From NCBI GenBank assembly GCA_951640165.1, contig OX621253.1, forward strand, positions 29,143,469 to 29,207,468: a DNA stretch of 64,000 nucleotides. Direction: 5' to 3'. The notes under the pieces are model-generated. The model did not search any database and was not told the origin of the DNA. It saw nothing but the letters and a program-made list of their open reading frames with translations. The position numbers and the translations under genes are program-made. The stretch's first letter is position 1, and each line of letters begins with the position of its first letter. Origin of the DNA: Pseudoips prasinana (lineage: Eukaryota; Arthropoda; Insecta; Lepidoptera; Nolidae). Positions 53,846 to 63,440 of the stretch are shown in pieces.

Positions 53846-54130
53846 AGTCTAGACTAGCTAAGATTTATGAAAGTCTGAACAGCAAGCGCATAGGTTAGGC
53901 CGTATTTATGACCATCTAGCTAACGAGTCTGTGTGCTGAGGGCTTATACACTAGATCTTATTATGAATCGAATGATCTTATGATCGAATAGCCATCTAGT
54001 CTGCTGAACAGAGGGTATGAGTCTATGAAGACTAGGTCTTATTTATGATCGAATAACCAACCAACGAGTCTACTGAGCAGAGGGCTGATAGCCTAGGTCT
54101 TATTTATCATTGATTAGATAATGAGTCGGA
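53846..54130 (+). repeat. Degenerate tandem repeat, about four units
   Basis: Units of roughly 60-80 bp start at GAGTCTAGACTAGC, GAGTCTGTGTGCTGAG, GTCTGCTGAACAGAGGG and GAGTCTACTGAGCAGAGGG, each followed by TAGGTCTTATTTATGATCGA-like sequence. Confidence 0.65.
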
Positions 54131-54199
54131 CTCGCCCGTTAAAGGCGGAATGTTTCTTTCTGTAGCAGCAAGTATTTGAGTTGATAGAATGGAAGGTAA

Positions 54200-54685
54200 A
54201 TTGCGGTTTACGATTTATGACGCATTAAAAAAACTACTTACTAGATCTCTTTCAAACCAATTTTCGGTGGAAGTTTGCATGGTAATGTACATCATTTATT
54301 TGTTTTATGATTCTCTTATTTTAGAAGTTACAGGGGGGGGGGCATTTTACGCCTTTGGAAGTGTCTCTCGCGCAATATTATAAACCTCAATATCATTTTC
54401 GAAGTCCTATCCATAGATACCCCACATGTACCTATAATTTAATGATTTTTTTTTAAATTCAGTTCTAAGTAAGTATAAGGGACCCAAATTTTATTGTTTG
54501 TTTTCTATTTTTGTGTGAAAATCTTAATGCGGTTCACGGAATACATCTGCTGACCAAGATTCGACAGTATAGTTCTTATAGTTTCGGAAAAAAGTGGCTG
54601 TTACATACGGACGGGCAGGCATACAGACATGACAAGTCAAGAAGAACCTTTGTGAAAGACATTTGACTACAGAACCCTAAAAATG
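54200..54685 (+). repeat. AACCGGCC/GGTTCCGTA repeat, internal relative
   Basis: ACCAATTTTCGGTGGAAGTT, AATCTTAATGCGGTTCACGG and GGAAAAAAGTGGCTGTTACA are the reverse of blocks in 16771-17469. It contains a run of nine G at about 54335. Confidence 0.7.
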
Positions 54686-54689
54686 GCAG

Positions 54690-55170
54690 CTGTTCCGCAT
54701 CAAACTAAAGAAGAATCACGTAAATCGGTTCATAAATCTCAGCGTAATCGGTGTACGTAGGTACATAAAAAAATACGCTGGTGCTAAAAGGTGCGCCTAC
54801 ATGCACTTCCAAAAAAAAAGCTTATACGTGCGTATTAAACGCTAGTCGTCTGAAATTGTTGTTTATGTTCATGCCAAGACACACTTGAACAGGATGAGTC
54901 TAGCTTGACTATCTAAGATTTACAAACGTCTGTGCATCATCGACATCGTCCACTTAAACAAAAAAATTCATACAAAAATGTCCATAAAATGAAAACTACT
55001 GGGCCAATCTATATAAAATTTTTATGGGACCAAATGGCAACTATTCCCTATCAAACTAAAAAAGAATTACGTAAATCGGATCATAAATCTCCGAGTAATC
55101 GGTGTACATACATAAAAAAAAAAAAAACCGGTGAACTTGAGAACCTCCTCCTTTGGAAGTCGGTTAAAAA
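54690..55170 (+). repeat. Two copies of a GGTGTACATACATAAAA repeat
   Basis: AAAGAAGAATCACGTAAATC (54708) and AAAAAGAATTACGTAAATCG (55060) begin near-duplicate blocks ending in AGTAATCGGTGTACATACAT. The second adds GAGAACCTCCTCCTTTGGAA and GTCGGTTAAAAAG. A widespread lepidopteran dispersed sequence, read through by the downstream open frame. Confidence 0.6.
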
Positions 55171-55513
55171 GAGCAAGCAGATGCAAAAATTTATAGCAAA
55201 TCAGAATATTGGTAGATCGGATTCTGAAATGTCTACATTGATTGCAGAAGCTTTTGATAAAATAACAGTCAATGAATGGCAAAAGCATTGCAATCATGTA
55301 AAAAATATTGAAAATGAGTATCGAAAAAGGAATGGATACTTAGACGAGCCTTTCATCAATCAATTGGGTAGTGATAGTCAAAGTGAAAGCAGTGATTATG
55401 ATAATGATAATGATAAAATTACTTCTGAATTAAACAATTCCGGTGACATAATAATACCTGGAGGGACGGGGATACCCTTTAGAGGACACTCAGCATACAT
55501 TTTATGTAAATGA
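55171..55513 (+). pseudogene. Transposase C-terminal fragment
   Basis: An open frame (ATG far upstream at 54932 lies in a repeat and is not trusted) reads STLIAEAFDKITVNEWQKHC, NHVKNIENEYRKRNGYL and LGSDSQSESSDYDNDND. This is the region after the DDE core in lepidopteran DDE_3/IS630-Tc1 transposases: a helical EAF ... W-x-x-C-x-HV segment and an acidic Ser-rich tail. The right TIR of the element starts 155 bp downstream, as expected. Confidence 0.7.
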
Positions 55514-55864
55514 TCATAATTATTGTATAAAAATATAAAGATTTGTAATGACAGTATTTGTTTGCTTTTTAGTGAAGTAATATTTACATTACAATGTGCA
55601 TATTATTTTTACCCACTTTATTGCAAAAAATAGTTACTAGCAACACTAAATGCGATAACAGCGACGCTGCCAGCGGGCCAGATCAGTTTGTGGGACTGTA
55701 CAGTGGGACAAGGATCTTTATGAACGTGAGTGACATTTGTGGGAGCGCGACACTATGGCGGCAAGGGTTGCTTTTAAGAAAATTTCCCTAATATTATGGG
55801 AAAATTTAACAATGGTAATAGACTGTATCCATTGTGTTTTGTATCAATTGTATTCTATAACTTT

Positions 55865-56312
55865 CACGGGCCAGTTGGCTTAGTTGGGTTTTTTTTATTC
55901 CCACTCAGGACATATATTTGTGTGCATTAACATGTCTGTTTGTCCCATGTCCAGGTGTTTAGGTATGCATTTACATAAGTAGTATATCGTCGCGGTACAT
56001 GCAATAGGTCGAATGTCAAATTAATTACCAAGTACTAAAGTAACCAAAACAAAGACGTCTGTCATTGGTCATATTGCAACTAGTTCAAATACTCGCTTCT
56101 GATTGGTCGGTTAGACATAGGAGTCTTTGCAAGCGCTGCAGAAGCATGTTTTATATAATTTCATGCCAAAAAGGAATAATTGCATTTTTTTCACATTCGG
56201 CCTATTGCATGTACCAGCTATTTGATTTCCATAGTAAAAGCTTTACTTAGTTTGGGATCAGATCAGATGGCCGTGTGTGAATACTTTCCCAGGAATATTA
56301 AACTCTAAAAGT
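55865..56312 (+). mobile_element. SINE B copy split by a MITE
   Basis: Head/body GGGCCAGTTGGCTTAGTTGG, CATTAACATGTCTGTTTGTC; tail GATTTCCATAGTAAAAGCTT, TAGTTTGGGATCAGATCAGA resume after the MITE at 55995-56215. The head has lost its B box. Confidence 0.72.
55995..56215. mobile_element. MITE with TACATGCAATAGG ends
   Basis: Left GGTACATGCAATAGGTCGAA and right TTCGGCCTATTGCATGTACC form a 23-bp inverted repeat with one mismatch. 221 bp, no coding. Confidence 0.8.
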
Positions 56313-56505
56313 TTATAGGGTACCCCATACCTATACTATCGATTTATTATTATAAATAATTTAATAGCACAAGGGAATAAAACAGTCATTATTATCTTTA
56401 TAAATAAATTTATTACTTAATTAATATTTCATTCACATTACTTAATACTACAAACTAATGAAAAACTTCAAACGAAAAACTAATACACGGGTGCGACTTT
56501 AAAAA

Positions 56506-56658
56506 TCAAGCATGGTAACATTTATCTATCGGGGCGGCAACTCGCTCGTTAACTTTTTCATATGGAATTATCAAGCCTTCACTGTGTTTTTCTTTCATAA
56601 AAATTTCCTTAACCTTTAGGACTATTTTCCTGACACCACTTTTTATCACTTTTGGCAT
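56506..56658 (-). pseudogene. Transposase N-terminal exon, second element
   Basis: A 50-codon frame: MPKVIKSGVRKIVLKVKEIF, IIPYEKVNERVAAP. It aligns with exon 1 at 52761-52893 (MPKALKSDARSVILQVLNYM, FNKLYEGVAAATG). Where exon 1 of the first element has ACAG|GTTAGT, this copy has ATAG followed by ATAAAT, so the splice donor GT appears lost and the frame reads on to a stop. No downstream transposase part is present. Confidence 0.65.
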
Positions 56659-56803
56659 ATTGATAGTGTTTTAAACCAAATATTACAATAATAAACGTAG
56701 GAACAGCAGTCAGCAAAGCAAGCTGTGGCAGAACTGTCAAAGAGACACTTTAAAAGATGGCCGTGTTAGTTCCACTGTCAGCCACGTTCATAAAGATCCT
56801 TGT

Positions 56804-57052
56804 ATACTTTTTCTTAATTTGTATTGCGCAATATTACAGATATATTACAATCAAACTGTAGGAACGTTACTTTAAGTTTTTCTTAATTATACCTAAGTAT
56901 TATTTGTTATAATTTAAAGATTATCATTTAATACTTACATATCATAATATAGTAATCAATTCCCAAACTGTAATAAAAGTATTTATAATAAGATTTTTTT
57001 TCGCATTTAGTCATTTCCTCGCTGAGGTTAGATGAAAAGTTGTACGTGACGT
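56804..57052. other. No recognisable feature
   Basis: AT-rich flank of the second transposon. Confidence 0.4.
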
Positions 57053-57225
57053 GTTGTACTCGAGTGCAAAGATTTTTCACCTTGTGCTCTTTTGATTTCC
57101 TCGCTGACGCTCAGGATTCTAATTTTATTATCACTCGCTGCGCTTATTGTGATTCAATTTTAGAATCCTTTGCTTGTTCAAAATTGAGCACGCGGTTAAA
57201 AAGCAACTTTGCACTCTTGTATAAC
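57053..57225. mobile_element. MITE with GAGTGCAAAG ends
   Basis: GTTGTACTCGAGTGCAAAG (57053-57071) against the complement of CTTTGCACTCTTGTATAAC (57207-57225): 16 of 19 match. Inner symmetric blocks (TCCTCGCTGACGCTCAGGAT, TCACTCGCTGCGCTTATTGT, AGAATCCTTTGCTTG) are known from lepidopteran MITEs. Confidence 0.7.
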
Positions 57226-57299
57226 AAATAACTATGTCTTTTTATATTAAAATCAGCAACTTTAATTCAATATGAGAACAACAGAAAAAAATTTGTTTT

Positions 57300-57482
57300 A
57301 ATGACAACCCCAGCACTAAATAATTGCATCCGTATGGCACGGAGTACTTTACAAACATATAATTTACGTATAGAAAGTACATCAAGTACTTATGGGTCAT
57401 CCAAATAGCTATTCAGGAATCGAACCCGGGACACAGAATTGCGAAACACTGTCTTAACCACTGCGCGACACATGCAGTGATA
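57300..57482 (-). mobile_element. SINE C copy
   Basis: GGCACGGAGTACTTTACAAA, TCAGGAATCGAACCCGGGAC and TCTTAACCACTGCGCGACAC are the reversed SINE C tail and head. Confidence 0.7.
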
Positions 57483-57699
57483 TCTGTTGTGCAATAGATT
57501 TGCACGACTTGGAGATAATGTAGAGTACGAGTGTGTCCGTAAATACACTCTCTATGGCCTCACGTCCATAATCCTATTGAAGGGTTATCTTATGCAAGCG
57601 GAGAGCATTCAAACGCAAACGCTAGCACGTATACCCAGCACTATTATTGCTTGGAAAATCATGAACCTACGGTTGTAAAAGATACCGTTAAACCAAACC

Positions 57700-57965
57700 A
57701 AAGAGGGCTGTTGCTTACTTACATATCTCATGGGCAGTGGTACCCTAGTGTCAGAGTTTTTCAAGCCGCCCAGTAGGCCTCTGACATGGCTTAACGACTG
57801 TTGTCTAACAACAACAATCGGGACCGACAGCTTAAGGTGCTTCGAAACACGGAGAAGCTCAGAAATGAAACTACTTTGGTGGTCACCCATCTATGGACTG
57901 ACCGGCACCCTAGTTGCTTAACTTAACCGATCACTTACGGACCGGTGAAACAATCTAGCTATGTT
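57700..57965 (-). repeat. CGTGCTTCGGAGG repeat, minus copy
   Basis: GGGCAGTGGTACCCTAGTGT, CAGTAGGCCTCTGACATGGC, GTGGTCACCCATCTATGGAC mirror 61370-61560 (ATAGATGGGTGACCGCCAAA, GTCAGAGGCCTACTGGAAGG). The frames here are shadows. Confidence 0.65.
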
Positions 57966-57994
57966 TGCTGTGTGGCTGGTTGCAAAGAATATCA

Positions 57995-58212
57995 CCTCCC
58001 CATCATCTCCCTTGGGGAGCGTAAAAGTCACCCCGAGGGAATATCTCCCAGAGAACCGGTAGCAGCGTCTCTATGTATACTATGATCATCATATTGCGAT
58101 TGCCAAGCCGTTTTCCAAGCGTGGTGATTATGGCATATCCCTCCAAATTTTGGATACAACTGCAAATTATTTTAGGGAGGTCTTTGTCCAGCAGTTGACG
58201 TCTTTCGACTGA
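57995..58212 (+). repeat. LINE 3' tail repeat (family D)
   Basis: CCCGAGGGAATATCTCCCAG, AGCGTGGTGATTATGGCATA, TTTGTCCAGCAGTTGACGTC. Confidence 0.65.
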
Positions 58213-58347
58213 CACGATTAAACCAATGAGTTTCCCGCTAAAGTAAATACCAATCCCGAGCTATCTGAATATCTTTTACTAGACAGCAATAAAAATTTAA
58301 GTAACTATAATAATATTCTTGATCTCCTTAATAAAACCCTTAGCGTG

Positions 58348-59600
58348 TCAAATAAAATCTATATTTTTATCTATATAATTCATAGGCATATTAAATGACT
58401 TAACATTAACTTGCAGATAAGTATACGTTGGAAAAATTATACATTCAACCAAATATATTTTTTCACAAGTGGTTTTTTGTAACGATATACCATGATTGAG
58501 TTTAATAATATTGAAATGCTTAGAATAAACAACAATTTGATTTTCTTTAATAAAACAGATATGTAGTAGATTTTTAGAAAACACGTCCACGATAGACATA
58601 CTACGCGAAACCCATGGTGTATACAAATATATAAAAAAGAAGATAGATAAATATACATATAGAGAGACAGAATTTTGACGCAGACAAGTTGGTAACAACT
58701 TGAACTTTATACGAAATGATGTGACCATATTTGCGGAGCCCAAATATGATAAATATGAAGTTTCAAAGTTGCTCAAGTTTATGCAGTTGTTCTTCTATTA
58801 GATCAATATAGCTGCCATCGGCATTATCGACAATATGCCAGAGCAGAGATTGTGCAAGCACAGTTTCAGTAGTATTCTTTAAAAAGGAAGTTATGAAGCC
58901 ACCTGAAGGAACTTGCAGATACTAATAGTTACTACTAACTTTTTTCATTTGTGGACCAAGATTGACGAATTGTCATCGTTAATTATTCCCCAGTTTTTTA
59001 CATTGTCTGTAAATGAATATTATTGCCATTAAAAATGATTTGAGGAGTATGTGACTAGTCCACTCTAAAAAAATATTCGAGAGCTTCCAATGGCGGTAGC
59101 CTCAGCCTTCAGTGGATTGATTTCAATTACATAGGTACACGTGATTTCATTCTGCTATTCGAACTTGACCATCAATAACCGTGGTGATTGGGTTTGCCAA
59201 TTTTGCAAATGGTTTATCAGAATAAATCTGTAACGCTGCATGAATATAGTCTGGAAGTAACGTTATTGGACACAAATACAGCTTAAAGTAAAGGAGCCAA
59301 ACGCCGCCCTGTAGCACACCTGCAACTGTATTGCACCATTAACAAAATATCTCATCAATACGGACTCTTTCCTGACAGCCAAACAGCTAAGCAGGAAACC
59401 AATCAATCTCTGTTAGAGATAGATGTTAAGCAAACTCAAAATGTTAAGGAATTACTAAATCTACAGTTTTAAATGCGTTACTTAAGTCAAGTAGAGAAAG
59501 ATCTGTGTAATTGCCACTTTCCAAAGCGTTCCTAAAGTCATTCATAACATGAACCAAAACCGCGCCGGCATATGACCAGAACAAAAAACTAGATGGGCCT
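58348..59600 (-). pseudogene. Decayed CR1-group LINE ORF2
   Basis: Pieces in three minus frames follow ORF2 order from right to left. GNYTDLSLLDLSNAFKTV (about 59460-59515) is RT motif A with Asn for the usual Asp after AF. AGVLQGGVWLLYF (about 59300) is motif B. Then come LAQSLLWHIVDNADGSYIDL (about 58800-58860) and YLGSANMVTSFRIKFKLLPT (58776 onward), counterparts of QTLIQPILDYADCCYLD and FGLKKYDHVSNF in the 22.8-27.7-kb LINE. No intact catalytic YADD box was found. It is clearly an old, dead copy. Confidence 0.7.
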
Positions 59601-59755
59601 TGAGATTGAAGATATTTGAAGACTTTTGAAAAATGTATATACTATGAAAATTTTGAAAAAGTATGTGGGTTTCTTTTTTTTGGCTTCTATTTAGGCAGAA
59701 ATTATAAAGCCACTAGATACGGAATATTTCAGGAGATGACAGATAACATATATTA

Positions 59756-59945
59756 TATACTTGCTGTGCCCCGCGATTTTACCCACGTTAAACTTTATAA
59801 ACTGTAGACTATGTGTTATTCGGGTAAATAATATATATTACTACAAAGTTTCATCAAACTCCGTTTTTGCGTGAAAGAGTAACAAACATCCATACATATA
59901 CCTCTATACTCATAAACTTTCGCATTTATAATATCGGTAGGATCT
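59756..59945 (+). repeat. CTTGCTGTGCCCCGCGAT repeat, type 2
   Basis: CTTGCTGTGCCCCGCGATTT to TTCGCATTTATAATATCGGT. Confidence 0.65.
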
Positions 59946-60054
59946 GTGTTATATGACTAACGGATGAAATAAGCTATCCGTGAAATCAAATAGTTTATTA
60001 CCACCTATTTATTTTTAATCTGCTGTGTGGTGACGGCGACAAATATCAGAATCA

Positions 60055-60290
60055 GAATATCATCACCCCATCTCATCCTGTGGGGGGCGTAGAAGTCGAC
60101 CCGAGGGAATATCTACCAGAGGACGGGCAGCAGCTTCCTTCTGATTACTATGACCATCTTACTGCGATCGCCAACCCGCCTGCCAAGCGTGGCGATTATG
60201 GCATATCCCCCCCAAGACGATTCTTGAGGGAGGCTTGTCCAGCAGTGGACTCATTTAGCTGTAGTATGATGATGATGATGATGATTTATT
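60055..60290 (+). repeat. LINE 3' tail repeat (family D) with (GAT)n end
   Basis: CCCGAGGGAATATCTACCAG, GCGATCGCCAACCCGCCTGC, GGAGGCTTGTCCAGCAGTGG, then ATGATGATGATGATGATG. Confidence 0.7.
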
Positions 60291-60984
60291 TTTAATGCTC
60301 TGATCATTGAATCAGATCATTATACAACTAGAATTCTAGCTGAATTTCGCCTTAATGACAATAAATTATTATATTATTAGTATTTTCGCCATAAGATGAG
60401 TTCCCTGACAGTTCTTGTCTGACAATTGTAGTGACGTGACCTGACCTAACCTAAAATATAATCGATTTTTTATAATATCGATTCAGTTGGCAAAGAAATT
60501 CATTATTTCATTTCATTATGTTATATCATTATGAGTAGTGTCAATCTCTATTGGCCGACGCGGCGACGTTCCGTTCAACGCCTTAGACATTGTTAAGATT
60601 TATACTTTTTTTATTTATTTTCTTAATATATTAACAATAATTTACTTAGTAATTTACGAAAGGCAATATTGCTTTTATCATTTCTTTTTAATTTTTTTGC
60701 CAGTTCATTTTATATTCGTCTAAAGTAGTATGCGTGCCACGGAAAAAAATTAACTGTTAGGGAACTAATCTTATGGCGAAAAGACTATAGTTAAAACTAC
60801 ATTGTAGAAATTGTTCTACATTGTGATTTTGACTTAAATAATTTATTTCACTAAGTCGAAATTCAGATAGAATTCTGGTTGTATAAAAGATAATTTTCTG
60901 TTAACGGTACGTACCAGTTGTGCGGTATAGTTAGTGGGCGAATCGTAAACATTGACGTTCTATTAATATCTTACGTTGTAACGA
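60291..60984. other. No recognisable feature
   Basis: AT-rich. The 61-codon frame at 60538-60723 is hydrophobic by composition and has no motif. Confidence 0.45.
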
Positions 60985-61125
60985 TGGTACAGACGCCAGC
61001 ACATCGAGCTACCTCAAACTGTAAAATTTCCCCAATTGAAAGTGAACCTTATGCTTTTCTGATAAATTTGAAATTATATAAAAGGAAATTGACAGATTGG
61101 GTAGTTGGGTGTGCTGGCGTCAGTA
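60985..61125. mobile_element. GACGCCAGCAC foldback MITE, copy 4 (complete)
   Basis: GTACAGACGCCAGCACA at the left and TGTGCTGGCGTCAGTAC at the right form a 17-bp inverted repeat with one mismatch. The interior keeps CCCCAATTGAAAGTGAACCT. Confidence 0.8.
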
Positions 61126-61369
61126 CTTTAAGACGTTACAGTTACGTTTCATCAATTATGTATGTTTATCACACATCTGATTATTGAAGAGAAGATCAAA
61201 GTAATCTCAAAACTTTTACCTCACACATATAAGACGAAATAGATGAAGCAGGTTATTTGTCTTCTGGCTCCACCGGCGTGTAAGTGGATTTGAATGTATT
61301 AGTATTGTTGTTTTAGGTAAGTATTAATTCTCATCATTATCAGCCTGATGGCTGAGGCGTTCGGCGAGG
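61126..61369. other. No recognisable feature
   Basis: Short AT-rich stretch. Confidence 0.4.
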
Positions 61370-61562
61370 TTAAGCAACTAGGCTCGCGGTCAGTCCATAG
61401 ATGGGTGACCGCCAAAGTGATTTAATTTCTGAGCATCTCCGTGCTTCGGAGGGCACGTTAAGCTATCAGTCCCGGTTTTAATCATTAAACAACAGTCGTT
61501 AAGCCATGTCAGAGGCCTACTGGAAGGCTTGAACAACTCTGACACTAGGGTAACCTCTGCCC
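61370..61562 (+). repeat. CGTGCTTCGGAGG repeat, plus copy
   Basis: CATAGATGGGTGACCGCCAA, CTCCGTGCTTCGGAGGGCAC, GTCAGAGGCCTACTGGAAGG, GACACTAGGGTAACCTC. Relatives at 11085-11235 and (minus) 57700-57965. Confidence 0.7.
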
Positions 61563-61564
61563 AT

Positions 61565-62012
61565 ACGATTAGTTAGTAATTATCAGCCTGATATCGTCCA
61601 CTGCTGGACATAGGCCTCCCCAAAAGGTTGCCATTTGGAGGGGTTTTCCGTAGTAGGTTCTACCTCGTCTAGCTGATCCTGCTCGCAGACGGAGAATGCG
61701 TCGGGGCGGCGGCGGTAGCTGGTAGCCCAACTCCCCCTCGGGGCTGCGGTGGCAGTCAGAGAAGTGTCCTCTACTGCAGGCAGGAGTCGGCAATAGGGGA
61801 GGGCAATTCTGAGGGCTCCCAGAGTACGTGTCCCGATCTTCTGGGACATGGCGCAAAAGGGGGGCACCGGAGCAGCATACCCGCGTTCCCCCCATAAGGC
61901 GCCAAGAAACGTCCACGGCAGGTAGGTTTAGTCGGTGCGAATCCGACATACCCACCCGTAGACACTTTTTGCGAGTGGCATGCGTAGTCATTCCCCCTGC
62001 CTTAACAAAAAA
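61565..62012 (+). repeat. LINE 3' region, uninterrupted copy
   Basis: 61585-61630 (ATCGTCCACTGCTGGACATA, GGCCTCCCC) is a LINE tail piece. 61680-62010 matches 9309-10105 in order and ends CATTCCCCCTGCCTTAACAA plus an A run. The GC-rich open frames (e.g. 140 codons minus) are shadows. Confidence 0.6.
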
Positions 62013-62179
62013 AAAAAGGCTCTACCTCGTCTATCCCTTAGTTGCCTTTTACGACACCCTGAATGTTATGGGTTGGCCCTGTTATTTTTTCTAGGCTGGA
62101 AACCACACTTTAATTCATCATGTCAGCCAAAAGGTAAAAAAGTTAAGATATTTTTACGGGATAGGGGATAATGAACCCG

Positions 62180-62340
62180 CATAGCAGATTGGTGGTCGCA
62201 GTATGATGGTTACAGCAAATAGAGAAATGTTGCTGCTCGTTCTCTAATAGATACACCCTCGAGATGACATTTACGAGATGATATGGGGTGGTGTTTTTCT
62301 TTGCCGTCCCCTCACACGCAATGTTGAATAAGAGGAGACC
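62180..62340 (+). repeat. Repeat fragment related to 84-173
   Basis: TGGTCGCAGTATGATGGTTA and GATGATATGGGGTGGTGTTT; weak similarity only. Confidence 0.35.
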
Positions 62341-62496
62341 AATAATTTTTATTTATTTTATTTTCATTTTTCTCCATATTTTCTCATAAAACTAGCGTTA
62401 GTAAGGATTGTTAGTAGTACACAAAAATCGAATACAAAAAAAGTATTGTTGTGTATTTTGTTAGTAAACAACACAGGTTAAACCAATGGGTTAAAT

Positions 62497-62757
62497 AATA
62501 TATCCTGGGACATTATTCACACACGGTCATCTGATCCCAAACTAAGCAGAACTTGTAACGTGGAAAATAGATAAATGATATACTACATATACTACTTTTC
62601 TTTTGTAAATACATACTTATATAAACAATTATAACACCCAGACTCAGGACAAACAGACATGTTCATGCACACTAATATCTGTCCTGGGTGGGAATCGAAC
62701 CTACGACCTCCGGCGTGAAAAACAAGCATTTGCCAACCACGCCAACAGTAATTATTT
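62497..62757 (-). mobile_element. SINE B copy (complete)
   Basis: ATATATCCTGGGACATTATT, CTGATCCCAAACTAAGCAGA, ACATATACTACTTTTCTTTT, AGACTCAGGACAAACAGACA, CTGTCCTGGGTGGGAATCGA and CCGGCGTGAAAAACAAGCAT in unbroken order. This copy defines the BEL insertion point. Confidence 0.88.
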
Positions 62758-62857
62758 AGGACTATTTTCTATTTCTGTGCACGTGTACACCTGCCCAGTA
62801 CACAATAAAAGGGCTGTCGATCTTGTACGCTTAATTAATTAATGTCCTCCTAGCCGA

Positions 62858-63095
62858 ATTTCGGCCACCACAGCCAGTCTCATTGGAGACTGGCCATCTA
62901 CGCGGGGCATATTATAGTGCACAAGTGTGTGCGCAAACACAGGGTCATTTCCTATTCCATCACTCTCTCAGGGTCTGTACCTGTCCCATCTGATGATGGG
63001 ACAGGTACAGAACCGATGGCTTTACGTGCTCTCCGAGGCACGGGGGTGTAATACCGCCATCTGGCTGATACTGAGAAATTTCTTTTTACGGAAAA
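62858..63095 (+). repeat. Dispersed repeat (GGCCACCACAGCCAGTCTC type)
   Basis: The first ~85 bp match 46027-46128. The following GGGACAGGTACAGAACCGAT, GCTCTCCGAGGCACGGGGGT part has a perfect 13-bp CTGTCCCATC/GATGGGACAG-type inverted pair near 62980-63010. Confidence 0.5.
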
Positions 63096-63099
63096 ATCC

Positions 63100-63190
63100 T
63101 AAGATCACTTTTTGATCCGACACGGGATATGAACCAAGGATCTGCGGTTAAACACGCTACCGCTAGACCAACGAAGCAGTCAAACATTCT
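63100..63190 (-). mobile_element. tRNA-headed SINE fragment (fourth family)
   Basis: Reversed, it reads CGTTGGTCTAGCGGTAGCGT (A-box region) and TTGGTTCATATCCCGTGTCG (B-box region), about 60 bp apart. It is not a functional tRNA: the acceptor stem cannot form. Confidence 0.55.
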
Positions 63191-63224
63191 GCTAACATTT
63201 TGAGGACAGCATTTTATTTTTGTT

Positions 63225-63440
63225 AAAAAAGACAACGCCCTCACTAGGGAAGCCAATCCCTGTGTTGCGGGGTACTTTACAAACATATTATAGACGGACA
63301 GAAATTACATCCAGGCTCAGAACACCTATTTATGGATCACACAAATAGTTGTCCGGCGCGGGACTCGAACCCGCGACACGAAGCGGCTAGGCGACTGTCT
63401 TAGCCGCTGCGCCACAGCATTGCAGTCATTGCGCCACACG
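63225..63440 (-). mobile_element. SINE C copy (well preserved)
   Basis: AATCCCTGTGTTGCGGGGTA, ACATCCAGGCTCAGAACACC, CGCGGGACTCGAACCCGCGA and TGTCTTAGCCGCTGCGCCAC are tail, body, B box and A box in reverse. The head resembles a tRNA, but the ends do not pair and the body is fused to it. Confidence 0.82.

Larger units (their letters stand above)
52607..55702 (+). mobile_element. Tc1/IS630-type DNA transposon remnant
   Basis: Terminal inverted repeats at 52607-52640 and 55669-55702 match at 30 of 34 positions (GTGCCACAAACTTATCTGGC against the complement of GCCAGATCAGTTTGTGG). Inside, in order: an intron-split N-terminal exon pair (52761-53045), a foldback insertion (53041-53617), a degenerate tandem array (53846-54130), an AACCGGCC-type repeat (54200-54685), another dispersed repeat (54690-55165) and the transposase C-terminus (55171-55513). 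The DDE catalytic core is missing. No target duplication could be read. Confidence 0.75.
55708..56803 (-). mobile_element. Second, related DNA transposon remnant
   Basis: ACAAGGATCTTTATGAACGT at 55708-55728 (21 bp) is perfectly repeated inverted at 56783-56803; the next bases (TGACA) also correspond. It codes on the minus strand and keeps only the N-terminal exon (56658-56506). A SINE B (55865-56312) with its own MITE fills the middle. It starts 5 bp after the end of the first transposon. Confidence 0.72.

Noticed and set aside
54932..55170. N-terminal half of the 193-codon frame ending in the transposase tail
   Set aside because: This part is a dispersed non-coding repeat read through by chance; only the part after about 55170 resembles a transposase.
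58003..58215. Short frame resembling a conserved peptide
   Set aside because: It is the reverse of a LINE 3' tail repeat (family D).
61569..61991. 140-codon minus-strand open frame
   Set aside because: It lies wholly in the repeated LINE 3' region and is not conserved in the 9.3-kb copy.
63350..63418. tRNA-like sequence with strong A and B boxes
   Set aside because: The acceptor ends do not pair, and the sequence is fused to the SINE C body seen in four other places. It is a SINE head, not a tRNA gene.
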